From contig NZ_CP047156.1 of NCBI RefSeq assembly GCF_009834025.1, positions 930,001-994,000 of the forward strand: a stretch of DNA of 64,000 nucleotides, read 5' to 3'. The notes under the pieces were generated by a model. It was not told the origin of the DNA. It saw only the letters and a program-made list of their open reading frames with translations, and ran no database searches. The stretch comes from Epidermidibacterium keratini (GTDB lineage Bacteria; Actinomycetota; Actinomycetes; Mycobacteriales; Antricoccaceae). The position numbers and the translations under genes are program-made. Numbering within the stretch: position 1 is the stretch's first letter; each line of letters starts with the position of its first letter. Of this stretch, positions 26,531 through 35,622 are shown one piece after another.

Positions 26531-27857
26531 CGAGTGCCGCGATGGGCGAACGCTCGCTGCGGGTGAGCGTGTAGTGGGCAAACAGTGGGTGGCCCTTCAG
26601 CGACTCGATCACCGCGTTGATGCCGTCATGCCGGCCGACGCGCAGGTTGTCGCGCTGCGCGACGTCGTGGGTGAGCACGACGCGGGAGTTCTGGCCCATG
26701 CGGCTCAGCACGGTGAGCAGCACGTTGCGCTCGAGCGACTGCGCCTCGTCGACGATCACGAACGCATCGTGCAGCGAGCGCCCGCGGATGTGGGTCAGCG
26801 GCAGCACCTCGAGCATGTCGCGCTGCAGGATCTCGTCGATCACCTGCCGCGAGGTGACCGCCGACAGGGTGTCGAAGACGGCCTGTGCCCACGGCGACAT
26901 CTTCTCGCCTTCGGTGCCGGGCAGGTAGCCGAGCTCCTGTCCTCCGACGGCATACAGCGGGCGGAACACGATGACCTTCTTGTGCAGCCGACGCTCCAGC
27001 ACGGCCTCCAGGCCGGCGCATAGCGCGAGCGCCGACTTGCCGGTGCCGGCGCGTCCGCCGAGCGAGACGATGCCGACCGACTCATCGAGCAGCGTGTCGA
27101 GCGCAACCCGCTGCTCGGCTGAGCGGCCCCGGATTCCGAACGCCTCGGTGTTGCCGCGAATCAGCCGCACCTGCTTCTCCGGGGTGATCCGGCCGAGCGC
27201 GGAGTTGGTGCCGGACTGCATGATGACGCCGGTGTGGCAGGGCAGCTCGCGGGCCGCGTCGTTGTCGACGACGTGAGACTCATACAGGTCGTCGACTTCC
27301 TCGGGGCTCAGGTCGAGCTCGGCGAAGCCGGTCCACCCGGTCTCCGGCACGCCGATCGCGCGGTACTCCTCCGCGGGCAGGCCGACCGAGGCAGCTTTGA
27401 CGCGCAGCGGCATGTCCTTGGTGACGAGTACGACGTCCTGGCCCTCGGCTTGCAGGTTGAGCGCGACGGCGAGGATGCGCGTGTCGTTGGCCCCGTCTCG
27501 AAAGCCGCTGGGCAGTACGGCGGAGTCGATGTGGTTGAGCTCGACCCGCACGGTGCCACCCTCGTCGGTGATCGGGGTCGGGCCATCGAGGCGACCGAAC
27601 TCGGCGCGCAGGTCATCGAGCGTGCGCAGCGACTCGCGGGCAAACCACCCGAGCTCGGGGTGGTGTCGTTTGGCTTCCAGCTCGCTGATCACCACAACGG
27701 GGAGCACGATCTCGTGCTCACCGAAGCGCCGCAGTGCGGTGGGATCCGACAGCAGCACGCTCGTGTCGAGCACGTAGCACTTGGCGGCTGTCTCCCTCCC
27801 CTCGCTGCGCTTGGATGCGGACGCGGTGGTCGGGGTGCTGCTCGCTCGTGCTGCCAT
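26499..27857 (-). CDS. PhoH family protein (PIN plus PhoH ATPase)
   Basis: A 452-residue protein. The N-terminal PIN domain ([20 protein letters not shown], residues 27-46, with the acidic residues) is joined to a C-terminal PhoH-type ATPase domain with the Walker [18 protein letters not shown] and the Walker [14 protein letters not shown]. This PIN-PhoH form (PhoH2) couples RNA unwinding or cleavage to ATP in actinobacteria. The 263 bp before the divergent HMG-CoA lyase gene hold a twice-repeated CGGTTGTGG but no gene. Confidence 0.92.
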   Translation of the reverse strand: MAARASSTPTTASASKRSEGRETAAKCYVLDTSVLLSDPTALRRFGEHEIVLPVVVISELEAKRHHPELGWFARESLRTLDDLRAEFGRLDGPTPITDEGGTVRVELNHIDSAVLPSGFRDGANDTRILAVALNLQAEGQDVVLVTKDMPLRVKAASVGLPAEEYRAIGVPETGWTGFAELDLSPEEVDDLYESHVVDNDAARELPCHTGVIMQSGTNSALGRITPEKQVRLIRGNTEAFGIRGRSAEQRVALDTLLDESVGIVSLGGRAGTGKSALALCAGLEAVLERRLHKKVIVFRPLYAVGGQELGYLPGTEGEKMSPWAQAVFDTLSAVTSRQVIDEILQRDMLEVLPLTHIRGRSLHDAFVIVDEAQSLERNVLLTVLSRMGQNSRVVLTHDVAQRDNLRVGRHDGINAVIESLKGHPLFAHYTLTRSERSPIAALVTSMLEDVPF

Positions 27858-28120
27858 GTGAAGTTCTCCTAGAGACCTACAAGGGGATGCCTTCGCCGCG
27901 TGATGGCGACGGCGTACTGCATGTCCTATGCGGTTGTGGCGGAGCTATTCGGTTGTGGCATTGCAGGTAGTGCTAGCTCGACGCTATGCCAGTGGCGGAC
28001 GCACCCGAGTGAGGACACGCAACCAATCGCGTGTCGCGCAGGTAAATTCCCAGCGCCAGATCGGTGCGCCGGCGAGGTTAAGATCGGGCGCACGAGCCGG
28101 TAAGCGTGAAGGTGGAGAAG

Positions 28121-29032
28121 ATGAGCGAGCAGCTGAGCATCGTCGAGGTAGCGCCGCGCGACGGGCTGCAAAACGAGAAGACGCTGATGACGACCGGTGC
28201 CAAAGTGTCGCTGATCGAGCAGCTGGTCGACGCCGGCGTACGCCGCATCGAGGCCGCGTCATTTGTGCATCCGAAGCTCGTGCCGGCGATGGCCGACTCC
28301 GAGGCGGTCATGGAGGCTGTGCCGCGCCGAGACGGGGTCTCCTACATCGGGCTGGTGCTCAACGAGCGCGGCTGGGTGCGGGCACAGGCGGCAGGCGTAG
28401 ACGAGGTCAACGTCGTCGCGAGCGCGTCCGAGGCCTTCGCCGAGCGCAACCAGAACTCAACGGTCGAAAAGCTGATCTCTGAGGCCGAGTCGGTCATCGC
28501 AGACGTGAAGGCGGCCGGCCTGCCGGTCTCCATCACCTTGACGACCTCGTTTGGCGACCCGTTCACCGGCGAGGTCGACCCGGACGTGGTGGTCTCGCTG
28601 GCAAAGCGCGCCGCCGCGGCGGGCGTCGACGAGATCGCACTCGGTGACACCATCGGGGTCGCCGTACCGACCCAGGTGACCGACCTCTTCACCACCATTG
28701 CCGGCGAGGTCGGCGGCGACATCCGACTGCGCGGGCACTTCCACAACACCCGAAACACCGGCTACGCCAACGCGGTGGCCGCGATCAACGCGGGCGTGCG
28801 CGTCCTCGACGCGTCGGCCGGCGGCATTGGTGGGTGCCCGTTTGCGCCCGCCGCGACGGGCAACATCGCCACCGAGGACCTGCTCTACCTCGTGCATCGG
28901 ATGGGCTTCACCACCGGCATCGATCTGGACAAGATCGTCGCGATCTCCGGCTTTTTGGCCGGTCACCTGCAGCACGACACGCCGGCAATGCTGGGCAAGG
29001 CGGGCAATTTCCCAGGCAGTCTAGGAAACTAG
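28121..29032 (+). CDS. mvaB: Hydroxymethylglutaryl-CoA lyase
   Basis: A 303-residue TIM-barrel lyase that splits HMG-CoA into acetoacetate and acetyl-CoA in leucine breakdown. The catalytic motif EVAPRDGLQNEK near the N-terminus and the family signature GGIGGCPFAPAATGNIATED (residues about 230-249), with its catalytic Cys, are both present. The DRE-TIM metal ligands include RGHFHNTRNTG. The frame is open to GTG 28106, but ATG 28121 has GGAG upstream. A -10-like TAAGAT lies at 28079-28084. Leucine-pathway partners are not in this window. Confidence 0.92.
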   Translation: MSEQLSIVEVAPRDGLQNEKTLMTTGAKVSLIEQLVDAGVRRIEAASFVHPKLVPAMADSEAVMEAVPRRDGVSYIGLVLNERGWVRAQAAGVDEVNVVASASEAFAERNQNSTVEKLISEAESVIADVKAAGLPVSITLTTSFGDPFTGEVDPDVVVSLAKRAAAAGVDEIALGDTIGVAVPTQVTDLFTTIAGEVGGDIRLRGHFHNTRNTGYANAVAAINAGVRVLDASAGGIGGCPFAPAATGNIATEDLLYLVHRMGFTTGIDLDKIVAISGFLAGHLQHDTPAMLGKAGNFPGSLGN

Positions 29033-29036
29033 GGGC

Positions 29037-29672
29037 ATGCGACTTCGCCCTGCTTTGTGTCTCGTCACGTCCGCATTGCTCGTCGGCCTCGCCGGTTGCG
29101 CTGCCGAGCCAGAGTCTGACGCAGCGTCGTCTTCCTCCTCCGAGCCCACATCGTCCGCCCCGTCGTCGTCATCGTCCTCGCCCAGCTCATCGTCACAGCC
29201 GCCGACCTCGTCGGCGCCGCAAACATCGCCGGGCGGGCCGACGTTCCCCGCGCAGCCGGCCCCCACGTCAGGCGAACCGAGCCCGGACGCGGCCGCCGTA
29301 CTCACCTCGATCAGTGTCACTGCCGAGTCCGGCTACGACCGCGTCGTGATCTCCTTCGAAGGGCCAGGCGCACCAGGCTTTGTCGCGCAGTACGCCGAGC
29401 AGGCCTCGCGACAGGGAATCGGCGAGCCGATCGAGCTGCCAGGCGAGGCGATGATCGACATCCGGATCTCAGGGACGGCGATCCCCAGCGCCGGCGGTGG
29501 TCTCGTCGCCGGCGACGTCGCCGGTGCGACCGGCACGGTCGTGCAGGCCGTCTTCAACGACGGCACGTTCGAAGGCCAGACCCACGTGGTGATCGGCACG
29601 ACCGGCCAGCAGCCGTTCGTGGTGACCGCACAGGCGAACCCCGCGCAGGTCATCGTCGACATCCAGGCCTAG
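29037..29672 (+). CDS. AMIN-like domain lipoprotein
   Basis: A 211-residue exported lipoprotein. The signal peptide ends in the lipobox LAGC (Cys21). Residues about 22-85 are a Ser/Pro/Thr-rich linker. Residues 86-211 form a beta-rich domain (VLTSISVTAESGYDRVVISF, GTAIPSAGG, VVQAVFNDGTFEGQTHVVIG) matching the AMIN-like domain of actinobacterial surface proteins. It probably binds peptidoglycan or glycans at the cell surface. The stop overlaps the convergent oppF-type stop by 4 bp with no terminator. Confidence 0.8.
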   Translation: MRLRPALCLVTSALLVGLAGCAAEPESDAASSSSSEPTSSAPSSSSSSPSSSSQPPTSSAPQTSPGGPTFPAQPAPTSGEPSPDAAAVLTSISVTAESGYDRVVISFEGPGAPGFVAQYAEQASRQGIGEPIELPGEAMIDIRISGTAIPSAGGGLVAGDVAGATGTVVQAVFNDGTFEGQTHVVIGTTGQQPFVVTAQANPAQVIVDIQA

Positions 29673-30562
29673 GCGTCGGACTCCAGCGTGGTGCGGCGCC
29701 GCTCGCGCGCCGTCGGGCTCACCTCGGGAACCGCCGACAGCAGGCGGCGCGTGTACGCCTCACGCGGATGGGTGAAGACCTCGTCCGCCGTCCCCTCCTC
29801 CACGACCTTGCCGCGAAACATCACCGAGATCCGGTCGGCGACCTGGCGTACGACGCCGAGGTCGTGGGTGATGAACAGGAACGACAGGCCACGATCATGC
29901 TGGATGTCGCGCAGCAGATTGAGGATCTGCGCCTGCGTCGACACGTCGAGTGCCGACACGGCTTCGTCGGCGATCACGATCTCCGGGTCGGCCGCCAGCG
30001 CTCGTGCGATCGCGATGCGCTGGCGCTGCCCTCCGGAGAACTCGTAGGGATAGCGGTGCAAGGCGCTCGAGGGCAGGCCAACCTGGTCGAGCAGGCTCAG
30101 CACCTTGCGGTCAAGGGCCGCCCCACGCAGGCCGTCGTGCACCATGAGCGGCTCGCCGACCGCGTACACGACCATCTTCATCGGGTTGAGCGAGGCAAAC
30201 GGATCCTGAAAGACCATCTGCATGCGCCGGCGACGGCTACGCAGCTCGGAGCGCGACAGCGACACCCAGTCCTCACCGAAGACCTCGACGCGTCCGGCAT
30301 CGGGCACCTCAAGCTGCACGAGCAGCCTCGCTGTCGACGACTTACCCGAGCCCGACTCACCAACCAGGGCAAGCGTTTCACCGTGTCGCAGCTCGATGGA
30401 CACATCGTCGACCGCGTGCACGTGATCGACCGGTCGGCCGATGAAGTTGCGTTTGGTCACGAACCGCTTCGACAGTCCTTCGGCGCGTAGCACTACATCA
30501 CCACGCTCGAACGTCGTCCGGGCCGATCCGACGTCTTGGGTCACCGTTGACTGGACGCTCAT
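29669..30562 (-). CDS. Oligopeptide/dipeptide ABC transporter ATPase (OppF type)
   Basis: A 297-residue ATPase of the peptide/nickel importer class. Walker A GESGSGKSSTARLL (residues about 50-63), Q-loop QDPFASLNP, signature FSGGQRQRIAIARALA and Walker B EIVIADEAVSALD are intact. The C-terminal VVEEGTADEVFTHPREAYTR is the OppF-type oligopeptide extension. It overlaps oppD by 4 nt. It is the last gene of a five-gene leftward operon. Confidence 0.92.
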   Translation of the reverse strand: MSVQSTVTQDVGSARTTFERGDVVLRAEGLSKRFVTKRNFIGRPVDHVHAVDDVSIELRHGETLALVGESGSGKSSTARLLVQLEVPDAGRVEVFGEDWVSLSRSELRSRRRRMQMVFQDPFASLNPMKMVVYAVGEPLMVHDGLRGAALDRKVLSLLDQVGLPSSALHRYPYEFSGGQRQRIAIARALAADPEIVIADEAVSALDVSTQAQILNLLRDIQHDRGLSFLFITHDLGVVRQVADRISVMFRGKVVEEGTADEVFTHPREAYTRRLLSAVPEVSPTARERRRTTLESDA

Positions 30563-31581
30563 CGCACGCCCTCCAGCGTCAGCTCGTCGTGGCGCACGCA
30601 GCGCACCTCACGCAGTGCTCCGGCCGGCTCAAGAGCCACTGGGCTCTGGCACCCGGCTTCGGCGTAAACGCACCGTGGCGCGAAGCGGCAGCCCTCGGGC
30701 ATGTCCTGCAGCATCGGCACTTTTCCAGGAATCGCATGCAGCCGCGACGACCGCACCTCGGTGGATGGAACGGAGGCAAGAAGTCCTGCGGTGTAAGGAT
30801 GTTGCGGGTTCTCGACGAGCTCGCTCGTCGGTCCGGACTCGATGACCTGCCCGGCATACATCACGACGAGATCGTCGGCGTACTCGCTCATCACGCCCAT
30901 GTCGTGCGTGACGAGGAGTACGGCGAGCCCCTCCGAGGCGAGGTCGCGCAGCAGACCCATGATCTGCTTTTGCACGGTGACATCGAGTGCCGTCGTCGGC
31001 TCATCGGCGATCAAGACCTTTGGCCCGCAGCTGATCGCCATTGCGATCAGCACTCGCTGCAGCATGCCGCCGGACATCTGGAAGGGGTAAGCCTCAAAGC
31101 GTTCCGCCGGATTCGGGATGCCGACCCGATCAAGCAGCTCGATGGTCCGCCGCTTGGCTTCGGCTCGACTGACACCGAGGTGGGTGCGGATGACCTCGCT
31201 GATGCTGAAACCGACGGTGAACATCGGGTCGAGGCTGGTCATCGGCTCCTGGAAGATCATCGATACCTTCCCGCCGCGCAGCGACCGCAGCGCAGACCGG
31301 CCAAGTCGCAGAATGTCGGCGCCGTCCTGCTCGATCCGCCCAGCCTCCACTCGCAGCACGCGAGGCTCGAGCAGCCGCATGATCGTGAGTGCGGTGACCG
31401 TCTTGCCCGATCCGGACTCGCCGGCCAAGCCGGTCACTCGCCCCGGGCGGAGCGTGAGCGAGACGTCTTGGATGACGGGGATTCTGCCGTACTCGGTGGC
31501 AGCCGACACGGTCAGCTCCGACACTCGAAGCGCTACTGGCGCGGCGGTCTGCGGCGATTCGGTCACCGTCTTACTTGGCAT
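30559..31581 (-). CDS. Oligopeptide/dipeptide ABC transporter ATPase (OppD type)
   Basis: A 340-residue ATPase. Walker A is GESGSGKTVTAL, the Q-loop is FQEPMTSLDP, Walker B is VLIADEPTTALD, and the signature reads MSGGMLQRVLIAMAI, a tolerated variant of LSGGQ. A Cys-rich tail (CRFAPRCVYAEAGCQ) is the OppD/DppD C-terminal region that carries an iron-sulfur cluster in some members. It overlaps oppC by 11 nt. Works with the OppF-type ATPase. Confidence 0.92.
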   Translation of the reverse strand: MPSKTVTESPQTAAPVALRVSELTVSAATEYGRIPVIQDVSLTLRPGRVTGLAGESGSGKTVTALTIMRLLEPRVLRVEAGRIEQDGADILRLGRSALRSLRGGKVSMIFQEPMTSLDPMFTVGFSISEVIRTHLGVSRAEAKRRTIELLDRVGIPNPAERFEAYPFQMSGGMLQRVLIAMAISCGPKVLIADEPTTALDVTVQKQIMGLLRDLASEGLAVLLVTHDMGVMSEYADDLVVMYAGQVIESGPTSELVENPQHPYTAGLLASVPSTEVRSSRLHAIPGKVPMLQDMPEGCRFAPRCVYAEAGCQSPVALEPAGALREVRCVRHDELTLEGVR

Positions 31582-32494
31582 TGCGGATCTCCTTGCCTAG
31601 CGAGTCGCGCATCCCGTCGCCGAGGAACTGGGTAGCCAGGATCAGCAAAGTGATCGCCAAGCCAGGTCCGAGCGACTGGAACGGCACGTCGTTGATCGCA
31701 TCGAAGGTACGTCGCAGTACGACGCCCCACGAGGCGTCCGGAGGCTGGACACCGATCCCGAAGAACGAGAGCGCGGCCTCGACGAGTACGCCGTACCCGA
31801 GCAAGATGGTGCACTGCACGATCAGCGAGGGCGCGACGTTGGGCAGGATGTGGCTGCGGATGATGCGCAACGGCGAGGTGCCGATCGTCTTGGCGGCATC
31901 GACAAACATCGCCGTGCGCACCGCCATCGCTTCGCCGCGCATGACTCGGAAAAACCTTGGGGCAAACAGGATCCCGACGGCAATCATCACGTTGACCGTC
32001 GACTGGCCGCGGATCGCGACAACCGCCATCGCGAGGATGATCCCTGGGAGCGCAAACAGCGCGTCGGCCACGCGCGAGGTGAGCCAGTCAAACCAGCCAC
32101 CGAAATAGCCGGCGATCAGCCCGAGCGGTACGCCGAGCACCAGGCCGACCGCGACCGCGATCACCGGTGCGAGCAACGTGATCCCGGTGCCGTCGATCAT
32201 CCGACTGAAGATGTCGCGACCAAGGTCGTCGGTGCCCATGAGGTGGCCGTCGTGCGCCGGAAGGTTACGGGCGAGCAGGTCCTGCGCGTAGGGGTCGTAG
32301 GGCACGATCAGGTCGGCAAAGATCGCCACCAGCACAAGCAGCATCAAGAACGCGAGCGAGATCATCGCCAGCTTCTGGCGCACGAGTCGTCGCCAGAACC
32401 GGCGCAGCGGGCTGCCGGTAGAGCCGACCGGGCCAGCCGGTGTGGCCTCGGGCTCCGGCTCTGCGGTGGTCGTCAGGTCAGGCTGGCTGCTCAT
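31571..32494 (-). CDS. Peptide/nickel ABC transporter permease (OppC/DppC type)
   Basis: A 307-residue permease with an N-terminal cytoplasmic tail, a first TM segment (MISLAFLMLLVLVAIFADLI) and five more helices. The conserved HLMGTDDLGRDIFSRMI (residues about 88-104) is typical of OppC/DppC. The EAA-type loop is EAMAVRTAMFVDAAKTIGTS. It lies 4 bp after the OppB stop. Confidence 0.93.
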   Translation of the reverse strand: MSSQPDLTTTAEPEPEATPAGPVGSTGSPLRRFWRRLVRQKLAMISLAFLMLLVLVAIFADLIVPYDPYAQDLLARNLPAHDGHLMGTDDLGRDIFSRMIDGTGITLLAPVIAVAVGLVLGVPLGLIAGYFGGWFDWLTSRVADALFALPGIILAMAVVAIRGQSTVNVMIAVGILFAPRFFRVMRGEAMAVRTAMFVDAAKTIGTSPLRIIRSHILPNVAPSLIVQCTILLGYGVLVEAALSFFGIGVQPPDASWGVVLRRTFDAINDVPFQSLGPGLAITLLILATQFLGDGMRDSLGKEIRNAK

Positions 32495-32498
32495 CGTT

Positions 32499-33443
32499 TC
32501 ACCGCTTCCGCAGGCGCGGGTTGATCCACGCGTATGACATGTCGACGATCAGGTTGACCACGATGACAATGACCGCGATCAAGATGACGACGCCCTGGAT
32601 TGCTGGTATATCTCGAGTTTGTACGCCGATCAGCGCCATTTGGCCGAGGCCCGGCATCGCGAAAAGCAGCTCGACGACGACGGCCGCACCGATCAGCCGC
32701 TCGACCTGCAAACCGGCGACCGTCGCGATCGAGACACCCGCGTTGCGCAACACGTGCCGCATCGTGATCGATGAGTTACGCACCCCCATCGCGCGAGCTG
32801 TGCGGATGTAGTCCTGACCGACGACGGTGGCGACCGAGGATCGCGTCTGCCGGGCGATGTCGGCCGCGGACGTTGACGCCACCGCCGCGGCAGGCAGGAT
32901 CAGCGAGGCCAGCCACGGCCCGAACCCCTCGGTGATCGGCCGGTAGCCGGTCGCGTTAAACACGTTCAGCTGAATCGCGAACAGCCCGATCAGCAAGATC
33001 GCAAGCCAGAAAGCCGGGACCGCGATCCCGATCGTGGTGAGCGCCGTGATGATTCGATCGGTCTTCGACCCGGGACGCATTCCGGCGACGATGCCCGCCG
33101 GAACACCGACCAGGAGCGCCATCACGAGGCCGACGACCACGATCGACAGCGTGATGCCGATCCGCTGTCCGATCACTGTGCTGACTGACTCGTCGTAGTA
33201 GAAGGAATGACCCAGGTCTCCGGTCAGCGCCGAGGCGGTCCAGTCGAAGAACTGCACGAAGATGTTGCGGTCAAGGCCGAGGTCCGAGCGCACCTGGTCG
33301 ATCTCTTCGGCCGACGCGCCCTCACCGGCGATCGACACGGCGGCGTCCCCAGGCATCAGGTACACCAGCCCGAACGTGCCGAACGCGACGATCAAGATCA
33401 GCGGTCCGGCAACAGCAAGCCGGCGCAGTGCGTAGCCGATCAT
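32499..33443 (-). CDS. Peptide/nickel ABC transporter permease (OppB/DppB type)
   Basis: A 314-residue permease with six membrane segments. The first TM segment is near the start (LAVAGPLILIVAFGTFGLVY), and the loop DLGLDRNIFVQFFDW followed by GDLGHSFYYDESV is diagnostic of OppB/DppB. The EAA-type loop is VVGQDYIRTARAMGVRN. It overlaps the substrate-binding gene by 4 nt. Confidence 0.93.
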   Translation of the reverse strand: MIGYALRRLAVAGPLILIVAFGTFGLVYLMPGDAAVSIAGEGASAEEIDQVRSDLGLDRNIFVQFFDWTASALTGDLGHSFYYDESVSTVIGQRIGITLSIVVVGLVMALLVGVPAGIVAGMRPGSKTDRIITALTTIGIAVPAFWLAILLIGLFAIQLNVFNATGYRPITEGFGPWLASLILPAAAVASTSAADIARQTRSSVATVVGQDYIRTARAMGVRNSSITMRHVLRNAGVSIATVAGLQVERLIGAAVVVELLFAMPGLGQMALIGVQTRDIPAIQGVVILIAVIVIVVNLIVDMSYAWINPRLRKR

Positions 33444-35026
33444 GAGAGCGCCACCCCGCGGAGGTCCTGCATGCCCAGCGTGTTCATGGACACGCTCGAG
33501 ACGTTGTCGCTGAAGGCATCGATCGCATACAGGGAGCAGATCGGCATGAGGTGCGTCGGGTTGTCGATCATCGCCTGCATCATCTGGGCATAGAGCGGCG
33601 CCCGCTCCTGCGGGTCGACCGGCGTCGCTGCCTGCAGCGCAAGATCGGTGATCTGCTGCGAGACCGGCGCACCGACGTCGTACGTCGCGCCGGGCAGCAG
33701 ATGCCGCGAGGCCACGCCGTGCGGGTCGGCGACCCCGGAGTACGGGTTGATGTTTGCCTGCACCGACTTCTGCACCGAGAAGGTCTCGATCACCTGCGGT
33801 GTCGGCACAGCCTGGATCGTCATGTCGATTCCGACCTGTCCCAGCTGATACTGGATGGCTTCAGACAGCTGCATGTACGCCGTCACGTTGGTCGTCACCG
33901 CAGTCATCTCGATGCCATCCGGGTAGCCGGCATCGGCCAGCAGGGCCCTGGCCTTCTCCGGGTCGTAGGCCCACACATCGAGGCCGTCACCGATCTCGTC
34001 GCTGTAAGCGAAGCTGTCTTCGGGCCAGGGCTGGATCTGCGGCCGGCACATCCCCTCGTAGAAGCCGTTGCCGATGGCTTCGCGGTCGATCGCGTAGTTC
34101 AGTGCCTCAAGCACCAAGGGGTTGTCGAAGGGCGCCTGCGCGGAGTTGACCGTCAGGTAGGCAAAGAGCGAGGTGGGCCGCGACACCATGTTGAACCCGG
34201 CCCGGTCGGCGGCGTTCATCTGGAAGGCACGCACCGACGCCCCATCGACCTGCCCCGAGAGCAGAGCGTTGAGCCGAGTCTGGTCGTCGGTCATGAGTTG
34301 AAAGGTCATCGTGGCTACCCGCTGCACGGACGGATCCCAGTAGCCCTCGCGCTTGGCGAAGTCGGTGTAATTGGCGGCCACGGTCTCGGTGACGACGTAG
34401 ACGCCCGCTCCGACCGGCTGCTGGCCGAGCGTCCCGGATTCAATCGCCGCCGGCGAGGCCATCATGCCTGCGCGCTGGGACAGCGAGCCAACAAGCGCAC
34501 CGGCACCGGTGGGCGCGACGAGCCTGACGGTGTACTCGTCGATGATCTCGACCGACTCCAGCTGCGCGATCTCCGTGGCGATGCGGCTGCCCTCGCCGAC
34601 CGCGCGATCGAGATTGATCTTTACCGCCTCGGCGTTGAACGGGGTGCCGTCGGAAAACGTGACCCCCTCGCGCAATGTCAGATCGACGGCGGTTCCGTCG
34701 GCGGTCGGCGTCCAGCTCGTCGCCAGCATCGGCTCGAGGTCACCGTTCGGCGAGGACCACACGAGACGGTCGTAGACCGGGGCGAGGAAGACGAAGTCGT
34801 AGCCGGAGACGCTTTGGGTGGGATCCCAGCTGGAGGTCGCCACCGAGTACGCGTAGTCGAAGTGCGCCTCCGGGTCGAAGTCGTCCTGGAGCGGAATCTC
34901 ATCGACGTACTGCCCTTGGTGGCCCTCGGTGCGGTTGGGCGCAGAACCACAGGCGGCCAGCACCAGTAGCGCAACAGTCAAAAGGGCACCGAGCGGCACA
35001 CACCGTCGGGAGAGGGTCAGGGTCAT
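33440..35026 (-). CDS. Peptide/nickel ABC transporter substrate-binding lipoprotein
   Basis: A 528-residue family-5 solute-binding lipoprotein. It starts MTLTLSRRCVPLGALLTVAL, with the lipobox LAAC (Cys24), followed by the SBP_bac_5 fold: WTPTADGTAVDLTLREGVTF, FSDGTPFNAEAVKINLDRAV and an ALNYAIDREAIG block. The frame is open to 35059, but ATG 35026 puts the signal peptide correctly. It is the first gene of the oppABCDF-type operon. The ligand may be peptides, nickel or other solutes. Confidence 0.92.
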   Translation of the reverse strand: MTLTLSRRCVPLGALLTVALLVLAACGSAPNRTEGHQGQYVDEIPLQDDFDPEAHFDYAYSVATSSWDPTQSVSGYDFVFLAPVYDRLVWSSPNGDLEPMLATSWTPTADGTAVDLTLREGVTFSDGTPFNAEAVKINLDRAVGEGSRIATEIAQLESVEIIDEYTVRLVAPTGAGALVGSLSQRAGMMASPAAIESGTLGQQPVGAGVYVVTETVAANYTDFAKREGYWDPSVQRVATMTFQLMTDDQTRLNALLSGQVDGASVRAFQMNAADRAGFNMVSRPTSLFAYLTVNSAQAPFDNPLVLEALNYAIDREAIGNGFYEGMCRPQIQPWPEDSFAYSDEIGDGLDVWAYDPEKARALLADAGYPDGIEMTAVTTNVTAYMQLSEAIQYQLGQVGIDMTIQAVPTPQVIETFSVQKSVQANINPYSGVADPHGVASRHLLPGATYDVGAPVSQQITDLALQAATPVDPQERAPLYAQMMQAMIDNPTHLMPICSLYAIDAFSDNVSSVSMNTLGMQDLRGVALS

Positions 35027-35210
35027 GCTGCATCCTTCATATGCTTGGGATGCCCGCAATGGCCGCGACGGTCAGCCGATCGCGATCATAGAATGGGACT
35101 CTAGAAGAGGACTAGGTAACGGGACAGCGCCCATGCAACCATCGATCGGTAGGAACGGGCGCCGCGAGCACTGATCGACATGTTTTCGTTACCAACTGTC
35201 CGCCACACGA

Positions 35211-35253
35211 CTGTGGCGTTCGACATCCGCACGCGGGATGTCGAACGCCACAG
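35211..35253. terminator. 18-bp perfect hairpin downstream of the monooxygenase gene
   Basis: Arms 35211-35228 and 35236-35253 are perfect 18-bp complements with a 7-nt loop. On the minus strand it follows the stop of the ABM-domain gene (35270) by 17 bp, so it is a probable terminator insulating the downstream opp operon. No T-tract. Confidence 0.7.
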
Positions 35254-35269
35254 GTGGTGATGACGGAAG

Positions 35270-35578
35270 CTAGATCGTGCCCTTCTGCGGGTCACCGGAC
35301 GGCGCCGGTCGCAGCGGCGTGATCGAGGCCTGCTCGGCCAGCAGATCCTGGGTCGCAGCACGCAGCGCCTTGATCGGCTCACCATTTGCGTGGGCCTCCA
35401 GGGCGTCCTTGTCGGCCCACGACTCGATCAGATAGACCTTCTCCTTCGTGGAGTGGAAGGCATACTTCTCACACCCGGCTTCGGCATGAACCGCTGCGGC
35501 GCCGGACGTCAACGCTTCCAGCAGCTCGTCCTTCTTGCCCTCCAGCGGGGTGTACTCCACCAGCAACACAATCGACAC
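35270..35578 (-). CDS. Antibiotic-biosynthesis-monooxygenase (ABM) domain protein
   Basis: A 102-residue ferredoxin-like protein, VSIVLLVEYTPLEGKKDELL at the start with CEKYAFHSTKEKVYLIESW in the middle, matching the ABM/quinol monooxygenase (YgiN-like) family. These act as dimers on quinols or polyketides. GTG 35578 is preferred over the longer frame because GGAGG is 6 nt upstream. It lies 44 bp after the PPK2 stop on the same strand and could be cotranscribed with it. Confidence 0.82.
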   Translation of the reverse strand: MSIVLLVEYTPLEGKKDELLEALTSGAAAVHAEAGCEKYAFHSTKEKVYLIESWADKDALEAHANGEPIKALRAATQDLLAEQASITPLRPAPSGDPQKGTI

Positions 35579-35622
35579 GTCGTTCCTCCAACTAGCTTGG
35601 GACGGATGGGGCACGCCCCACG

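Noticed and set aside
33551-34969. 472-codon plus-strand open frame
   Set aside because: Antisense of the substrate-binding lipoprotein gene; no recognisable domain.
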